Positions 9,662 to 17,276 of a DNA stretch of 64,000 nucleotides are shown piece by piece; the first letter of the stretch is position 1; every line of letters begins with the position of its first letter. The notes under the pieces are model-generated. The model searched no databases, was not told the DNA's origin, and saw only the letters and a program-made list of their open reading frames with translations. A program made the position numbers and the translations under genes. The stretch lies in contig NZ_CP041345.1 of NCBI RefSeq assembly GCF_013265555.1, forward strand, positions 2,960,581-3,024,580. The letters run 5' to 3'. Source of the stretch: Tenuifilum thalassicum (GTDB lineage Bacteria > Bacteroidota > Bacteroidia > Bacteroidales > Tenuifilaceae).

Positions 9662-10534
9662 TTACCGCCCTTTCTTTAGTGCTGTAAATTTGTTGGCTAG
9701 TCCTTTATATTCAACCAAATCGCAATAAACCGAACCAACAAAGATGTTGAATTTTACGCGGATGGGAATAAAGTTTTCGTCGTTCGAGAACCAAATAGTC
9801 ATATCATCCTTTGTTTTGAAAACCCTACCTGTTAGCACTACCGGCATAAATTTCATGCATTTAACATAGCCAATATCGGTCTTTATGGTCTCATAGCCTT
9901 TAAACCGTACCGATAGCGGATACTTCTCATCGGTAAAGTAGGTGGGAATGGTAATTACCTGATCTTGTTGAAGTGGTGGCATGGTTAACATGACGTTTCG
10001 CAGGTAGTAAAACGACGATAGTATATCCTGGCAGCCCTTCTCAACAATCACTTTTCCTGTTTTGGAGCTGATTACTATTGATGAGTCTTCGCGGCTCCAA
10101 TGATCCCATGTTTGAGTGCTATAATGGCGATATCGTCCTTCGTGAATATTTCGAATGGAGTAAAATGGCCAGTGTGTTTCAACGTCGGTAAAGCTTTCGT
10201 AAGTGTCGTTTACATTATAAAGGGTGTTGGCTATTCCTACAGTTTTTCCGTTTAGGTAGAGATGATAGGCAGGCTTGCCATTAAACTGTTGCTCGTTAAC
10301 TCTTAGTACCGCCTCGCCACCGCTAATAAAACCATAGTAGATTTCATATTTCAACACTTCACCTCCGGTAAAGGCTCTTTTGTTGTTTTGCGAAAGTAAA
10401 GCAGATGAGTAAAACAATAAAAATGAGAGAACCAATAGCTTAGCGGTTCGGAATGATTTTGTTTTTTGCTTTTGTTGCAATAAAATCTTTAAGGTAGAAT
10501 GGCTCAAAGTAGGCTGTATCTTCAAATTGCTCAT
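9662..10534 (-). CDS. DUF3108 domain-containing secreted protein
   Basis: A secreted protein of the DUF3108 family, present in many Bacteroidota. Motifs: GEVLKYEIYYGFISGGEAVLRV at the start of the mature part and KTKDDMTIWFSNDENFIPIRV near the C-terminus. The start is uncertain. The ATG at 10534 gives 290 residues and overlaps tsaB by 95 bases; a TTG about 45 bases inside would give a more usual signal peptide with a basic n-region (KQKTKSFRTAK), then a hydrophobic core LLVLSFLLFYSSALLSQ. The overlap or tight spacing suggests translation coupled to tsaB. Function unknown. Confidence 0.78.
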   Translation of the reverse strand: MSNLKIQPTLSHSTLKILLQQKQKTKSFRTAKLLVLSFLLFYSSALLSQNNKRAFTGGEVLKYEIYYGFISGGEAVLRVNEQQFNGKPAYHLYLNGKTVGIANTLYNVNDTYESFTDVETHWPFYSIRNIHEGRYRHYSTQTWDHWSREDSSIVISSKTGKVIVEKGCQDILSSFYYLRNVMLTMPPLQQDQVITIPTYFTDEKYPLSVRFKGYETIKTDIGYVKCMKFMPVVLTGRVFKTKDDMTIWFSNDENFIPIRVKFNIFVGSVYCDLVEYKGLANKFTALKKGR

Positions 10535-11144
10535 TGTTGAATGCTTTTAATGCTAAAGGCAGCATAAAACGTGCCGAAGGTAAAAAATCATCTATAAAGA
10601 TAGCATTTTGATTTGAAATCACATTCTTGCATTTATGTGAACCGTCGCCAAAAAAGAGGATGGTTTTGCTTGCTAAATGTTCGCTGAATGAATTCTGGTC
10701 GATAATTACAGCATTAACATCAGTAATAGGATTTGCATTGGAGTCGTAAAAGGCGGTATAAACCTCCATTCTTCGGGCGTCAATCATTGGACATAGAAGC
10801 CAACTGGAATCAATATCACTTTTGGTAAACAAAATGCCCATTGCCATGGCTTGTAGGCTGCTAACACCAATCAAGGGAATTTTAGATGCGTAACAAATCC
10901 CCTTAGCCATCGATACACCAATTCTAAGACCAGTATAAGAACCTGGGCCTTTACTAACAGCCACAGCATCGAGCTCATTGGCAGTGATATTCGACTCTTT
11001 AAGGACCTCCTCAATTAGCAGAGGCAATTTGGTAGAATGAGCCTTGGGGTCAGATACCTCTCTGACCCCAAGTATGCCATTTTCATCTCCTAGCGCAACC
11101 GAACAAACCGTGGTGCTGGTTTCGATGCAAAGTATTTTAGCCAT
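10440..11144 (-). CDS. tsaB: tRNA threonylcarbamoyladenosine biosynthesis protein TsaB
   Basis: A 234-residue ASKHA-fold protein that partners TsaD and TsaE in making the t6A37 modification on ANN-decoding tRNAs. Seen: the N-terminal MAKILCIETSTTVCSVAL, AHSTKLPLLIEEVL, and the family signature KGPGSYTGLRIGVSMAKGICYA. It is the third gene of a minus-strand run (tolC, adaptor, tsaB, DUF3108), 15 bases after the adaptor stop, so it is probably co-transcribed with envelope genes. Confidence 0.92.
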   Translation of the reverse strand: MAKILCIETSTTVCSVALGDENGILGVREVSDPKAHSTKLPLLIEEVLKESNITANELDAVAVSKGPGSYTGLRIGVSMAKGICYASKIPLIGVSSLQAMAMGILFTKSDIDSSWLLCPMIDARRMEVYTAFYDSNANPITDVNAVIIDQNSFSEHLASKTILFFGDGSHKCKNVISNQNAIFIDDFLPSARFMLPLALKAFNNEQFEDTAYFEPFYLKDFIATKAKNKIIPNR

Positions 11145-11159
11145 TAAAAAGAAATCTAA

Positions 11160-12464
11160 CTATTCCGATTTAAAAAGTTCCTCTTTAGTCTTTACTTTTC
11201 GTATAAGCGATTTATCCTTCAGCTTTCGTGAAATAGCACTGTATGGTGCCGAAACCACCTCATCATCAGGTGAAAGCCCCTCTATTATCTCAATATACTG
11301 GTTATCCTGTATACCTGTTTTCACCTCAACAATGCGGGCAGTATCGCCTTTTGCTACGAAAACAATTTCCTTTGGTGCTTCAATCTTTGAGTTAGAGGTT
11401 TTTTCCTCAGTATTATTTTCACCAACCTTATCCCACTCCTTTCTGGTTTTAACAGAATCGATGCGTGTTGTAACGGCAAGAATTGGAACAGTTAGCACAT
11501 TTTGCTTGGTATTGGTTAGAATTTCAACTGTTGTTGACATTCCTGGGCGGAAAGGGCTTGTTTTGGCATTTGTAACCAAATCTTTATAGGAGCTTTCAAG
11601 GATAAAGATTCTAACCTCAAAGTTGGTAACTTGGTCGGTAGTTGCACCCTGCACGTTGGCAGTATTGGCAATTTGTGTAACCACACCCTTAAACTTACGA
11701 CCCAAATATGCATCTACCTCAATAAGAGCGGTATCACCAATTTCAACCTTGACAATATCATTTTCGTTAACATCAACCCTTGCCTCCATTCTATTGAGGT
11801 TGGCAATACGCATAATTTCGGTTCCAGCCATTTGAATGGTTCCAACCACTCTTTCGCCAAGCTCAACATTTAGCTTTGAAACTGTACCCGAGATTGGTGA
11901 GTAGATGGTGGTTTTTTTAAGGTTCTCTTCAGCTTCTTTAAGTGAAGCTTCGGCACTTTCAACACTGTAGGTTGCTGCTTTGAGCTCAGCTTGTGCTACC
12001 TCATAGTTTGTTTTAGCAGTTTCAAATTCTGATTCCGAAATGGCCTTTTGCTCGTAGAGCTGCTTACTTCTTTTAAATGATAGCTCTGCTTGAGCTAGCT
12101 GTGCTTTAGACTGCAAAAGGCGAGCATTGGCTGAGTTAACCGAAGCAATAGCACGTTCCTTCATTGAAATGTAAGTGTCGGGTTTTATGCGGCACAGTAA
12201 GCTACCCTTCTCAACCCAATCACCCTCTTTAACAGGAAGTTCAATAATCTCACCTGAAACTTCTGAACTAATTTTTACTTCAACTTCGGGTTGAATCTTT
12301 CCATTGGCTGTAATTGATTCAGTAATGGTTCTAAACTCAGGCTTTTCAACATAAACAGCGGTGGTAAGGGGTTTTCCAATCCACCCCATTTTCTTACCAA
12401 CAATAACAAAAACAATCAGCAATACAACTGCTCCAAGCAAGTATTTGAGAAGTCCTTTTTTCAT
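11160..12464 (-). CDS. HlyD/MacA-like periplasmic adaptor subunit
   Basis: A 434-residue membrane-fusion protein. It has one N-terminal membrane segment (about residues 7-24), a barrel-sandwich start (ITANGKIQPEVEVKISSEVSGEIIELPVKEGDWVEKGSLL), a long coiled-coil hairpin (roughly 95-185, rich in A, E, K and Q), the returning lipoyl half (TTIYSPISGTVSKLNVELGERV), and a beta-barrel domain. It resembles MacA-type adaptors that link an inner-membrane ABC or RND pump to TolC. It follows tolC by 63 bases, but no pump gene is adjacent; tsaB comes next instead. The transported substrate is unknown. Confidence 0.88.
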   Translation of the reverse strand: MKKGLLKYLLGAVVLLIVFVIVGKKMGWIGKPLTTAVYVEKPEFRTITESITANGKIQPEVEVKISSEVSGEIIELPVKEGDWVEKGSLLCRIKPDTYISMKERAIASVNSANARLLQSKAQLAQAELSFKRSKQLYEQKAISESEFETAKTNYEVAQAELKAATYSVESAEASLKEAEENLKKTTIYSPISGTVSKLNVELGERVVGTIQMAGTEIMRIANLNRMEARVDVNENDIVKVEIGDTALIEVDAYLGRKFKGVVTQIANTANVQGATTDQVTNFEVRIFILESSYKDLVTNAKTSPFRPGMSTTVEILTNTKQNVLTVPILAVTTRIDSVKTRKEWDKVGENNTEEKTSNSKIEAPKEIVFVAKGDTARIVEVKTGIQDNQYIEIIEGLSPDDEVVSAPYSAISRKLKDKSLIRKVKTKEELFKSE

Positions 12465-12527
12465 TAGATTAATATTTTTAGGTTATTCATTTCAATTTGT
12501 TTATTTCTCGTTTGGTTTTAACGTAGT

Positions 12528-13871
12528 CTATAATTTAAGGGGTAACCCCTTGTAGAACTCTAATATTTTAACTTTAAAAATGAGCTCGTATTTTGCCTGT
12601 AACAATTCGGTTTCGGCTTTAGCAAGTTTATTCTTAGCGGTGGTATAATCTAGTGCAGTAACTAGGCCAAGGTTAAACTTATTCTCGGTATAACGAAAAG
12701 ATTCTTCCGAAGCGGTTTTATTTTTTTCCGAAGCGATTAACTTCTTCTCAGCAGCTAGTGCGTCGGTATAGGCCTGCTGTATCGATTTAAATAGGGTGTT
12801 ACGCTCGTTGTCTAGAGCTAGCTTAGAATTTAGCAGGTTAATTTTTGCAGATGTAACTCTACTTCTTGCGCTTAATCCATTAAAAATTGGAATAGATAAG
12901 CTTAATCCAATTGACTTACTTGCATTATTTTTAATTTGTGTGGAGAAGGGGTCGCCAGAAAAATCGTAGTTATCAAGTATGCGGTATTGTGCGCCAGTAT
13001 TATAGTTCGCCCCAAGCGATAAGCGTGGATAAAGGCTTCCCTTTGCTATTTTTACTCCAATCTCGGAGCTTTGTAAACGAAGCTTTGCACTTTTTATTTC
13101 TGGCATAATAGAGTCGGAAATGGTAAAGATTTGTTCTGGTGTTTCTTTTGAAAGAGTTAAACTATCAATGGCGGGAATTATTGGTTTAGCAATTTTAAAC
13201 CCTTCAGGGTTTTTCAGCTCAAGGAGCTGTGCAAGGTTTAGGTAAGAGAGTGTGAGCTGGTTTTGAGAATTAACAAGCTGTAGTTCATCCGAAGCAAGTA
13301 AGGCCTCAACCTCGTAAAGGTTACCTTCTGGAAGGCTTCCAGCCTCTACAAGTACCTTTGTACGGTTAAGTTGCATCCGTGACTGCTCAACCTGTTTCTT
13401 GGCTAGCTCCACCAGCTCTTCCTGGTAAAGTATTTGCAAGTACAACGATGCTACAGACAGAGCAATATTGTTCTTAACCTTCTCAACATCGGCTACCGAG
13501 GCTTCAAGGTTAAACTTACTTTGTTTTCGAGTATTTGTTAGCTGAAAACCATTGTAAATTGGCACACTGGTGCTTATAGAAAAACTTGTAGCCTGTGTAT
13601 TTAAGGCCTCTTTAGTATTTGTCAGGAAGTTTGTTACCAATCCAAAACTATAGGAGTGGTTTCCCGTAATATTAAGGGTTGGCAGAGCATCCATTTTTGA
13701 TTGAAGCAGGTTAACCTCGTTCGATTTAACTGCTAACTCCTGCTGCTTTACCTGAATGTTATTTGACAAAGCATAATCAATGCAACGTTCCAAAGTCCAT
13801 GGTTCTTGCGAGTATGCAGCAGTAGATATGATAAACGATAATAAAACAATGCTCAAAATTCTTTTTCTCAT
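12528..13871 (-). CDS. TolC-family outer membrane efflux protein
   Basis: A 447-residue outer-membrane channel of the TolC family. The ATG at 13871 gives MRKRILSIVLLSFIISTAAYSQ, a good signal peptide; an upstream in-frame TTG at 13889 is less likely. Seen are the two structural repeats, each starting with the family pattern (PWTLERCIDYALSNNIQVKQ, and later KSIGLSLSIPIFNGLSARSRV), long amphipathic helices, and the closing NLGLVTALDYTTAKNKLAKAETELLQAKYELIFKVKILEFYKG. It is first in the run with the adaptor gene and supplies the outer-membrane exit duct. Confidence 0.9.
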   Translation of the reverse strand: MRKRILSIVLLSFIISTAAYSQEPWTLERCIDYALSNNIQVKQQELAVKSNEVNLLQSKMDALPTLNITGNHSYSFGLVTNFLTNTKEALNTQATSFSISTSVPIYNGFQLTNTRKQSKFNLEASVADVEKVKNNIALSVASLYLQILYQEELVELAKKQVEQSRMQLNRTKVLVEAGSLPEGNLYEVEALLASDELQLVNSQNQLTLSYLNLAQLLELKNPEGFKIAKPIIPAIDSLTLSKETPEQIFTISDSIMPEIKSAKLRLQSSEIGVKIAKGSLYPRLSLGANYNTGAQYRILDNYDFSGDPFSTQIKNNASKSIGLSLSIPIFNGLSARSRVTSAKINLLNSKLALDNERNTLFKSIQQAYTDALAAEKKLIASEKNKTASEESFRYTENKFNLGLVTALDYTTAKNKLAKAETELLQAKYELIFKVKILEFYKGLPLKL

Positions 13872-14040
13872 AATGAAATAAGTTTTCAATCAATTTTTAT
13901 CTATGACATTGAATTTGCCGCTAAGTTTAATCGTTTTAAAAAACTAAACTAACGATTTTCGAATTTAAGGTAATAATTCTATTAAATTTATATTGGTTTG
14001 TTAAAAAAGGTTGGCTTATGCTTTTGGTTGTTCTCTTATT

Positions 14041-14778
14041 TTAAAAAGGGGGAAGAAACGCAACATCGAATTTTGCTTTTTTGGGGATTTTTATCAGCTC
14101 ATAATCTAATGTTTCAGTATCAACAAGCGCTGCCTGAAAACGTTTCAGCGAACATGTTCCACAGTTAAGGTATATCTTTTTGTTGTTTAGATAGTAAATT
14201 TTATGCGATTCCAGCTTATGAGTATGACCAAGAATTACCATATCGTACCTCCTAAGAAGCTTAAGTGCGTAAATCAGGTACTTAAAAGTGTTATACTTAC
14301 GAGGAATTCGTTCAACCTCATCAATATAGCTAACTGCTTTGAAGAACAGTCTTTCAACCCATCTAATTTTTACAAGTATTCTAAGCATGGAATAAAAGAC
14401 CAAACTTATTCCGCGGCCAAATCTGGTACCATTTAAAAAATCGGCCTTATGCCCATGTTCTATGTGAATAGTTTTGCCCGATGAATTTTTAATAGTAAGA
14501 TGATTTTTAAAGCTAGGCACCCAGATATCGTGGTTACCCCTTATCAAAACAAACTGATTTCGATGAAAGTAATCAATAATCTTTTTATTGGCTTCTACAA
14601 TATCCTTGTACGAATCCTTATAAAGGTCGAAAATATCGCCATTTAGTATTACCTTATCAACTTTATAATGCTGAATTATAGCATCAACAACCTCGATAAA
14701 CTTTTTAGGCTTCCAGCCAAAAGTCCCTAGCTTTCCTCCTGTGTCGATATGTAGGTCGGAAACAACAAGTAGAATCAT
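14041..14778 (-). CDS. calcineurin-like metallophosphoesterase (LpxH-like)
   Basis: A 245-residue metallophosphoesterase with all metal-binding blocks: SDLHID (7-12), NGDIFDLY (46-53), RGNHDIW (80-86), HIEHGH (105-110) and GHTHKLE (184-190). The FDLYK and HGHKADFLNG patterns resemble the UDP-2,3-diacylglucosamine hydrolases (LpxH/LpxG side) used in lipid A synthesis, but the family is broad and I would not fix the substrate. The gene follows the 175-residue membrane-protein gene by 32 bases, across a perfect AT-rich palindrome. Confidence 0.85.
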   Translation of the reverse strand: MILLVVSDLHIDTGGKLGTFGWKPKKFIEVVDAIIQHYKVDKVILNGDIFDLYKDSYKDIVEANKKIIDYFHRNQFVLIRGNHDIWVPSFKNHLTIKNSSGKTIHIEHGHKADFLNGTRFGRGISLVFYSMLRILVKIRWVERLFFKAVSYIDEVERIPRKYNTFKYLIYALKLLRRYDMVILGHTHKLESHKIYYLNNKKIYLNCGTCSLKRFQAALVDTETLDYELIKIPKKAKFDVAFLPPF

Positions 14779-14783
14779 GAGAT

Positions 14784-14811
14784 AATTTTATGCTAATTTA
14801 AGCATAAAATT
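14784..14811. terminator. AT-rich palindrome between two minus-strand genes
   Basis: AATTTTATGCT and AGCATAAAATT form an 11-bp perfect inverted repeat around a 6-base loop, directly after the stop of the upstream gene. There is no clean T-run, so it may be a weak terminator or an mRNA-stability hairpin. Confidence 0.35.
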
Positions 14812-15338
14812 TATCCGTGAACGAGGTTTTTTATCTTATCCATCTCATCTTTTAGCAGTTTTTCGGACCTTTGTGAGTAGCCCATATATGGAATAAGAAT
14901 CACTTTAACCTTCTTATTATCTGGATTAAAGTAGGAAATGCCACCTGCATTCCAGCGTTTCAGTGAAATTGGACCTAGGAACTTAATGGCACTTTTATCT
15001 TCGGAAACTTTTACGCTTGGGAAATGTTTAATAAAAATTTCTTTTAGCTGATTAAAATCGTTGCATTTGGTTTCAATTTCTTCAACTAGCTTATGCCCAT
15101 ACTTAGGTTCATCGAACGAATCCGATTCTAAATATCCTAATGTATTTTTCAGGTTAAACCATATAAAACCAAAGAACAATGCAACATAAATGATTCCCGA
15201 TAAAATAGAAATGAATAGGTTTTGGTAAATCTCATTAATGAACGTTGAGTACCCGTCGAAAAGCAAACGGAACAGCAGTAAAATTAAAACATAAATAACA
15301 AAAGCAATTGGAATTGCGTAAGAGAAATATCGCTTCAT
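14811..15338 (-). CDS. hypothetical membrane protein, two N-terminal TM segments
   Basis: A 175-residue protein that I do not recognise. Two membrane segments are clear (about 7-27 and 40-62), followed by a soluble domain of roughly 110 residues with IETKCNDFNQLKEIFIKHFPSVKVSEDKSAIKFLGPISLKRWNAGG. A TATATTTG box lies about 30 bases upstream. It is divergent from the plus-strand membrane-protein gene at 15443 and upstream of the metallophosphoesterase gene. Confidence 0.6.
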   Translation of the reverse strand: MKRYFSYAIPIAFVIYVLILLLFRLLFDGYSTFINEIYQNLFISILSGIIYVALFFGFIWFNLKNTLGYLESDSFDEPKYGHKLVEEIETKCNDFNQLKEIFIKHFPSVKVSEDKSAIKFLGPISLKRWNAGGISYFNPDNKKVKVILIPYMGYSQRSEKLLKDEMDKIKNLVHG

Positions 15339-15366
15339 AACTAATATCTTTAATGTTTGTAGTATA

Positions 15367-15374
15367 CAAATATA
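15367..15374 (-). promoter_or_regulatory. -7 box of the 175-residue membrane protein gene
   Basis: The minus strand reads TATATTTG, matching TAnnTTTG, 29 bases before the ATG. Confidence 0.4.
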
Positions 15375-15442
15375 TTATTTTTAAATCATCAGAAAAACGA
15401 TTTTAAAATACCTAAAGGGATAATTGTATAAATAAACTAGAT

Positions 15443-15940
15443 ATGAATGATTTTAAAACTATTGAGCAGTATTTTATGTCAACCAAAGTGTTATACTTTG
15501 CCCAGCTTTCAGCTTTAGTAATTTTACTGGTTATTGCAGTGGTTGTTCAACACCTATCGTTAATTGAATTAAACATTGGTTTTCTTTCTGATACTGTAAA
15601 AATAATCGCTCTTGTATTCCTAATTGCTGCTGTTTTGGGCAGCCAGGTTATCTATAGAGCAGGATTGAAAAATTTGAGAAATTCAAATGACCTAAAAAGC
15701 TTGCTGATAAAGTACAGAACACTTCAAATTATAAGATTCTCAATGGTTGAGGGGCCTGCATTGTTTGCCGCTATTGGCTACATGTTCACAGGAAGTTCCT
15801 TGTTTATAGTTTTTGTGCTGGCCTCTTTGTTAGTCTTACTAACAATAAAACCTAGCAGGTTTAAGCTAATAGAAGACCTGCAGCTCAACACGGAACAGCA
15901 AGATATGTTAAGCAAACCCGATGCAGTAATTCCTGAATAA
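15443..15940 (+). CDS. hypothetical four-helix membrane protein
   Basis: A 165-residue integral membrane protein with four predicted helices (about 15-38, 47-66, 98-112 and 114-132) and a short charged tail. No family was recognised with confidence; small Bacteroidota proteins of this shape are usually annotated as hypothetical. It precedes the NusG-like gene by 37 bases, but a TACCTTTG box in between suggests that gene has its own promoter. Confidence 0.6.
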   Translation: MNDFKTIEQYFMSTKVLYFAQLSALVILLVIAVVVQHLSLIELNIGFLSDTVKIIALVFLIAAVLGSQVIYRAGLKNLRNSNDLKSLLIKYRTLQIIRFSMVEGPALFAAIGYMFTGSSLFIVFVLASLLVLLTIKPSRFKLIEDLQLNTEQQDMLSKPDAVIPE

Positions 15941-15951
15941 TCAAAATAAGC

Positions 15952-15959
15952 TACCTTTG
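15952..15959 (+). promoter_or_regulatory. -7 box of the NusG-like gene
   Basis: TACCTTTG, an exact TAnnTTTG match, 18 bases before the chosen ATG. Confidence 0.5.
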
Positions 15960-15977
15960 TAAACTAAATTGTTTTAT

Positions 15978-16490
15978 ATGGGCGAAGTTATGGACTCGGC
16001 TAAGTGGTATGCTGTATATACAAAACCAAGAAATGAGAAAAAGGTTTATACCAGGTTAGTTGAAAAAGGGATTGAAACGTTTTTGCCCCTGCAAAAAAGG
16101 CTAAAGCATTGGAGCGATAGGAAAAAGTGGGTTGAGGAGCCACTTTTTCGCTCATATATCTTTGTAAGAGTAGAGCCAAAACAATACTACGATGTCCTTA
16201 ATACTATGGGTGTTGTACGCTATGTTACGTTCGAAGGAAAGGCAGTTGCAATACCCGATAAGCAAATAGAACAGATTAAGCAGCTACTGGTACAGGATAT
16301 TGAGATTGAGGCAGTAGAAGGATATATTGAACCAGGGACTAAAGTTGTGGTGCGTTTTGGTTCACTTCAGGGTGTTGAGGGTGAGATGGTTGAACATTCA
16401 GGCAAGAAAAAGGTAGTAATTAGAATTGAGCATATTAGCCACTCCCTACTTGTAACACTACCAGCCGAATATGTTGTTGTAAAACGATAA
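15978..16490 (+). CDS. UpxY/RfaH-like NusG family transcription antiterminator
   Basis: A 170-residue NusG paralogue. The NGN domain is clear: WYAVYTKPRNEKKVYTRLVEKGIETFLPLQ, then KKWVEEPLFRSYIFVRV. A KOW domain follows: PGTKVVVRFGSLQGVEGEMVEHSGKKKVVIRI. The length fits the UpxY/LoaP/RfaH-type specialised paralogues that let RNA polymerase read long surface-polysaccharide operons. It does not precede such an operon here: a terminator and a convergent peptidase gene follow at once. The ATG at 15978 is chosen; 15990 and a TTG at 15969 are alternatives. Confidence 0.88.
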   Translation: MGEVMDSAKWYAVYTKPRNEKKVYTRLVEKGIETFLPLQKRLKHWSDRKKWVEEPLFRSYIFVRVEPKQYYDVLNTMGVVRYVTFEGKAVAIPDKQIEQIKQLLVQDIEIEAVEGYIEPGTKVVVRFGSLQGVEGEMVEHSGKKKVVIRIEHISHSLLVTLPAEYVVVKR

Positions 16491-16516
16491 AAAACAGGGC
16501 GAGTGCCCTGTTTTAT
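16490..16516. terminator. bidirectional Rho-independent terminator
   Basis: AAAACAGGGC and GCCCTGTTTT pair around a GAGT loop, with A and T runs on both sides. It lies between the convergent NusG-like and pepE genes and can serve both. Confidence 0.85.
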
Positions 16517-16524
16517 CTCGATTT

Positions 16525-17232
16525 CTATTCAAAAAGAAAATCTAAATCGTCGCCTGGGTATACCTCTCGTGGTGCCTGACCTTTCTTAAAGATTCTAGCA
16601 GGTTTTGGTCCAATTAGATTAAACTCAACATCCTCAAGTTTAAGCATTGTTCCTTCACGAAGTCCAACAACATAAACATTTGGGTCCATCTCTAAAAACT
16701 CCATAATTCTCTCTTCGCGAGTTTCACCAGCATGGCCATCGGGATTTGCATCCAGATAATGGGGGTTGATTTGGAATCGAACCAGGCTGAAAGCGCTAAA
16801 ACTATCGGGTTCGGTTATAGGCATATCGTTTGTAGTACAAATAGTTGGACATGCCACATTCGAACCTGCACTCCATCCTATGTATGGTGTGCCGCTAAGT
16901 ACTTTGTTTCTAACTGCCTCAATGATATCAGTTTGTTGGATGGTCTTCAATAGTTTGAAAGTATTTCCACCGCCTACAACTATAGCTTCAGCCTCTTGAA
17001 CAGCCAGCTTAGCATTCCGATGATGATGGATTGAATCCACCTCTACTCCAAACTCGCTAAAACGGGTTTGTACCTTTTGCTCGTACTCATCGTAGCTAAA
17101 GGTAACTGCTGCCCATGGAATAAAGAGAACCTTTTTGATATCACCCAAAAACTTTGCTATTTCTTCTTTAGGGTGCTCTAAGTAAGCTTCTCCCGCATTT
17201 GTTGAATTGCTGATTAAAAGAAGTCTGACCAT
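16525..17232 (-). CDS. pepE: dipeptidase E (peptidase family S51)
   Basis: A 235-residue serine dipeptidase that cleaves N-terminal aspartyl dipeptides. The nucleophile is Ser121 in GWSAGSN, with Asp136 (TTNDMP) and His158 (NPHYLD) completing the triad; each is one residue from the E. coli PepE numbering as I recall it. VVGGGNTFKLL near 85-95 is also family typical. It converges with the NusG-like gene across a shared terminator. Confidence 0.9.
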   Translation of the reverse strand: MVRLLLISNSTNAGEAYLEHPKEEIAKFLGDIKKVLFIPWAAVTFSYDEYEQKVQTRFSEFGVEVDSIHHHRNAKLAVQEAEAIVVGGGNTFKLLKTIQQTDIIEAVRNKVLSGTPYIGWSAGSNVACPTICTTNDMPITEPDSFSAFSLVRFQINPHYLDANPDGHAGETREERIMEFLEMDPNVYVVGLREGTMLKLEDVEFNLIGPKPARIFKKGQAPREVYPGDDLDFLFE

Positions 17233-17276
17233 TTTAGATAGATTTTAATTTCCGTAAAAATAAAAAAACTTTAGAG

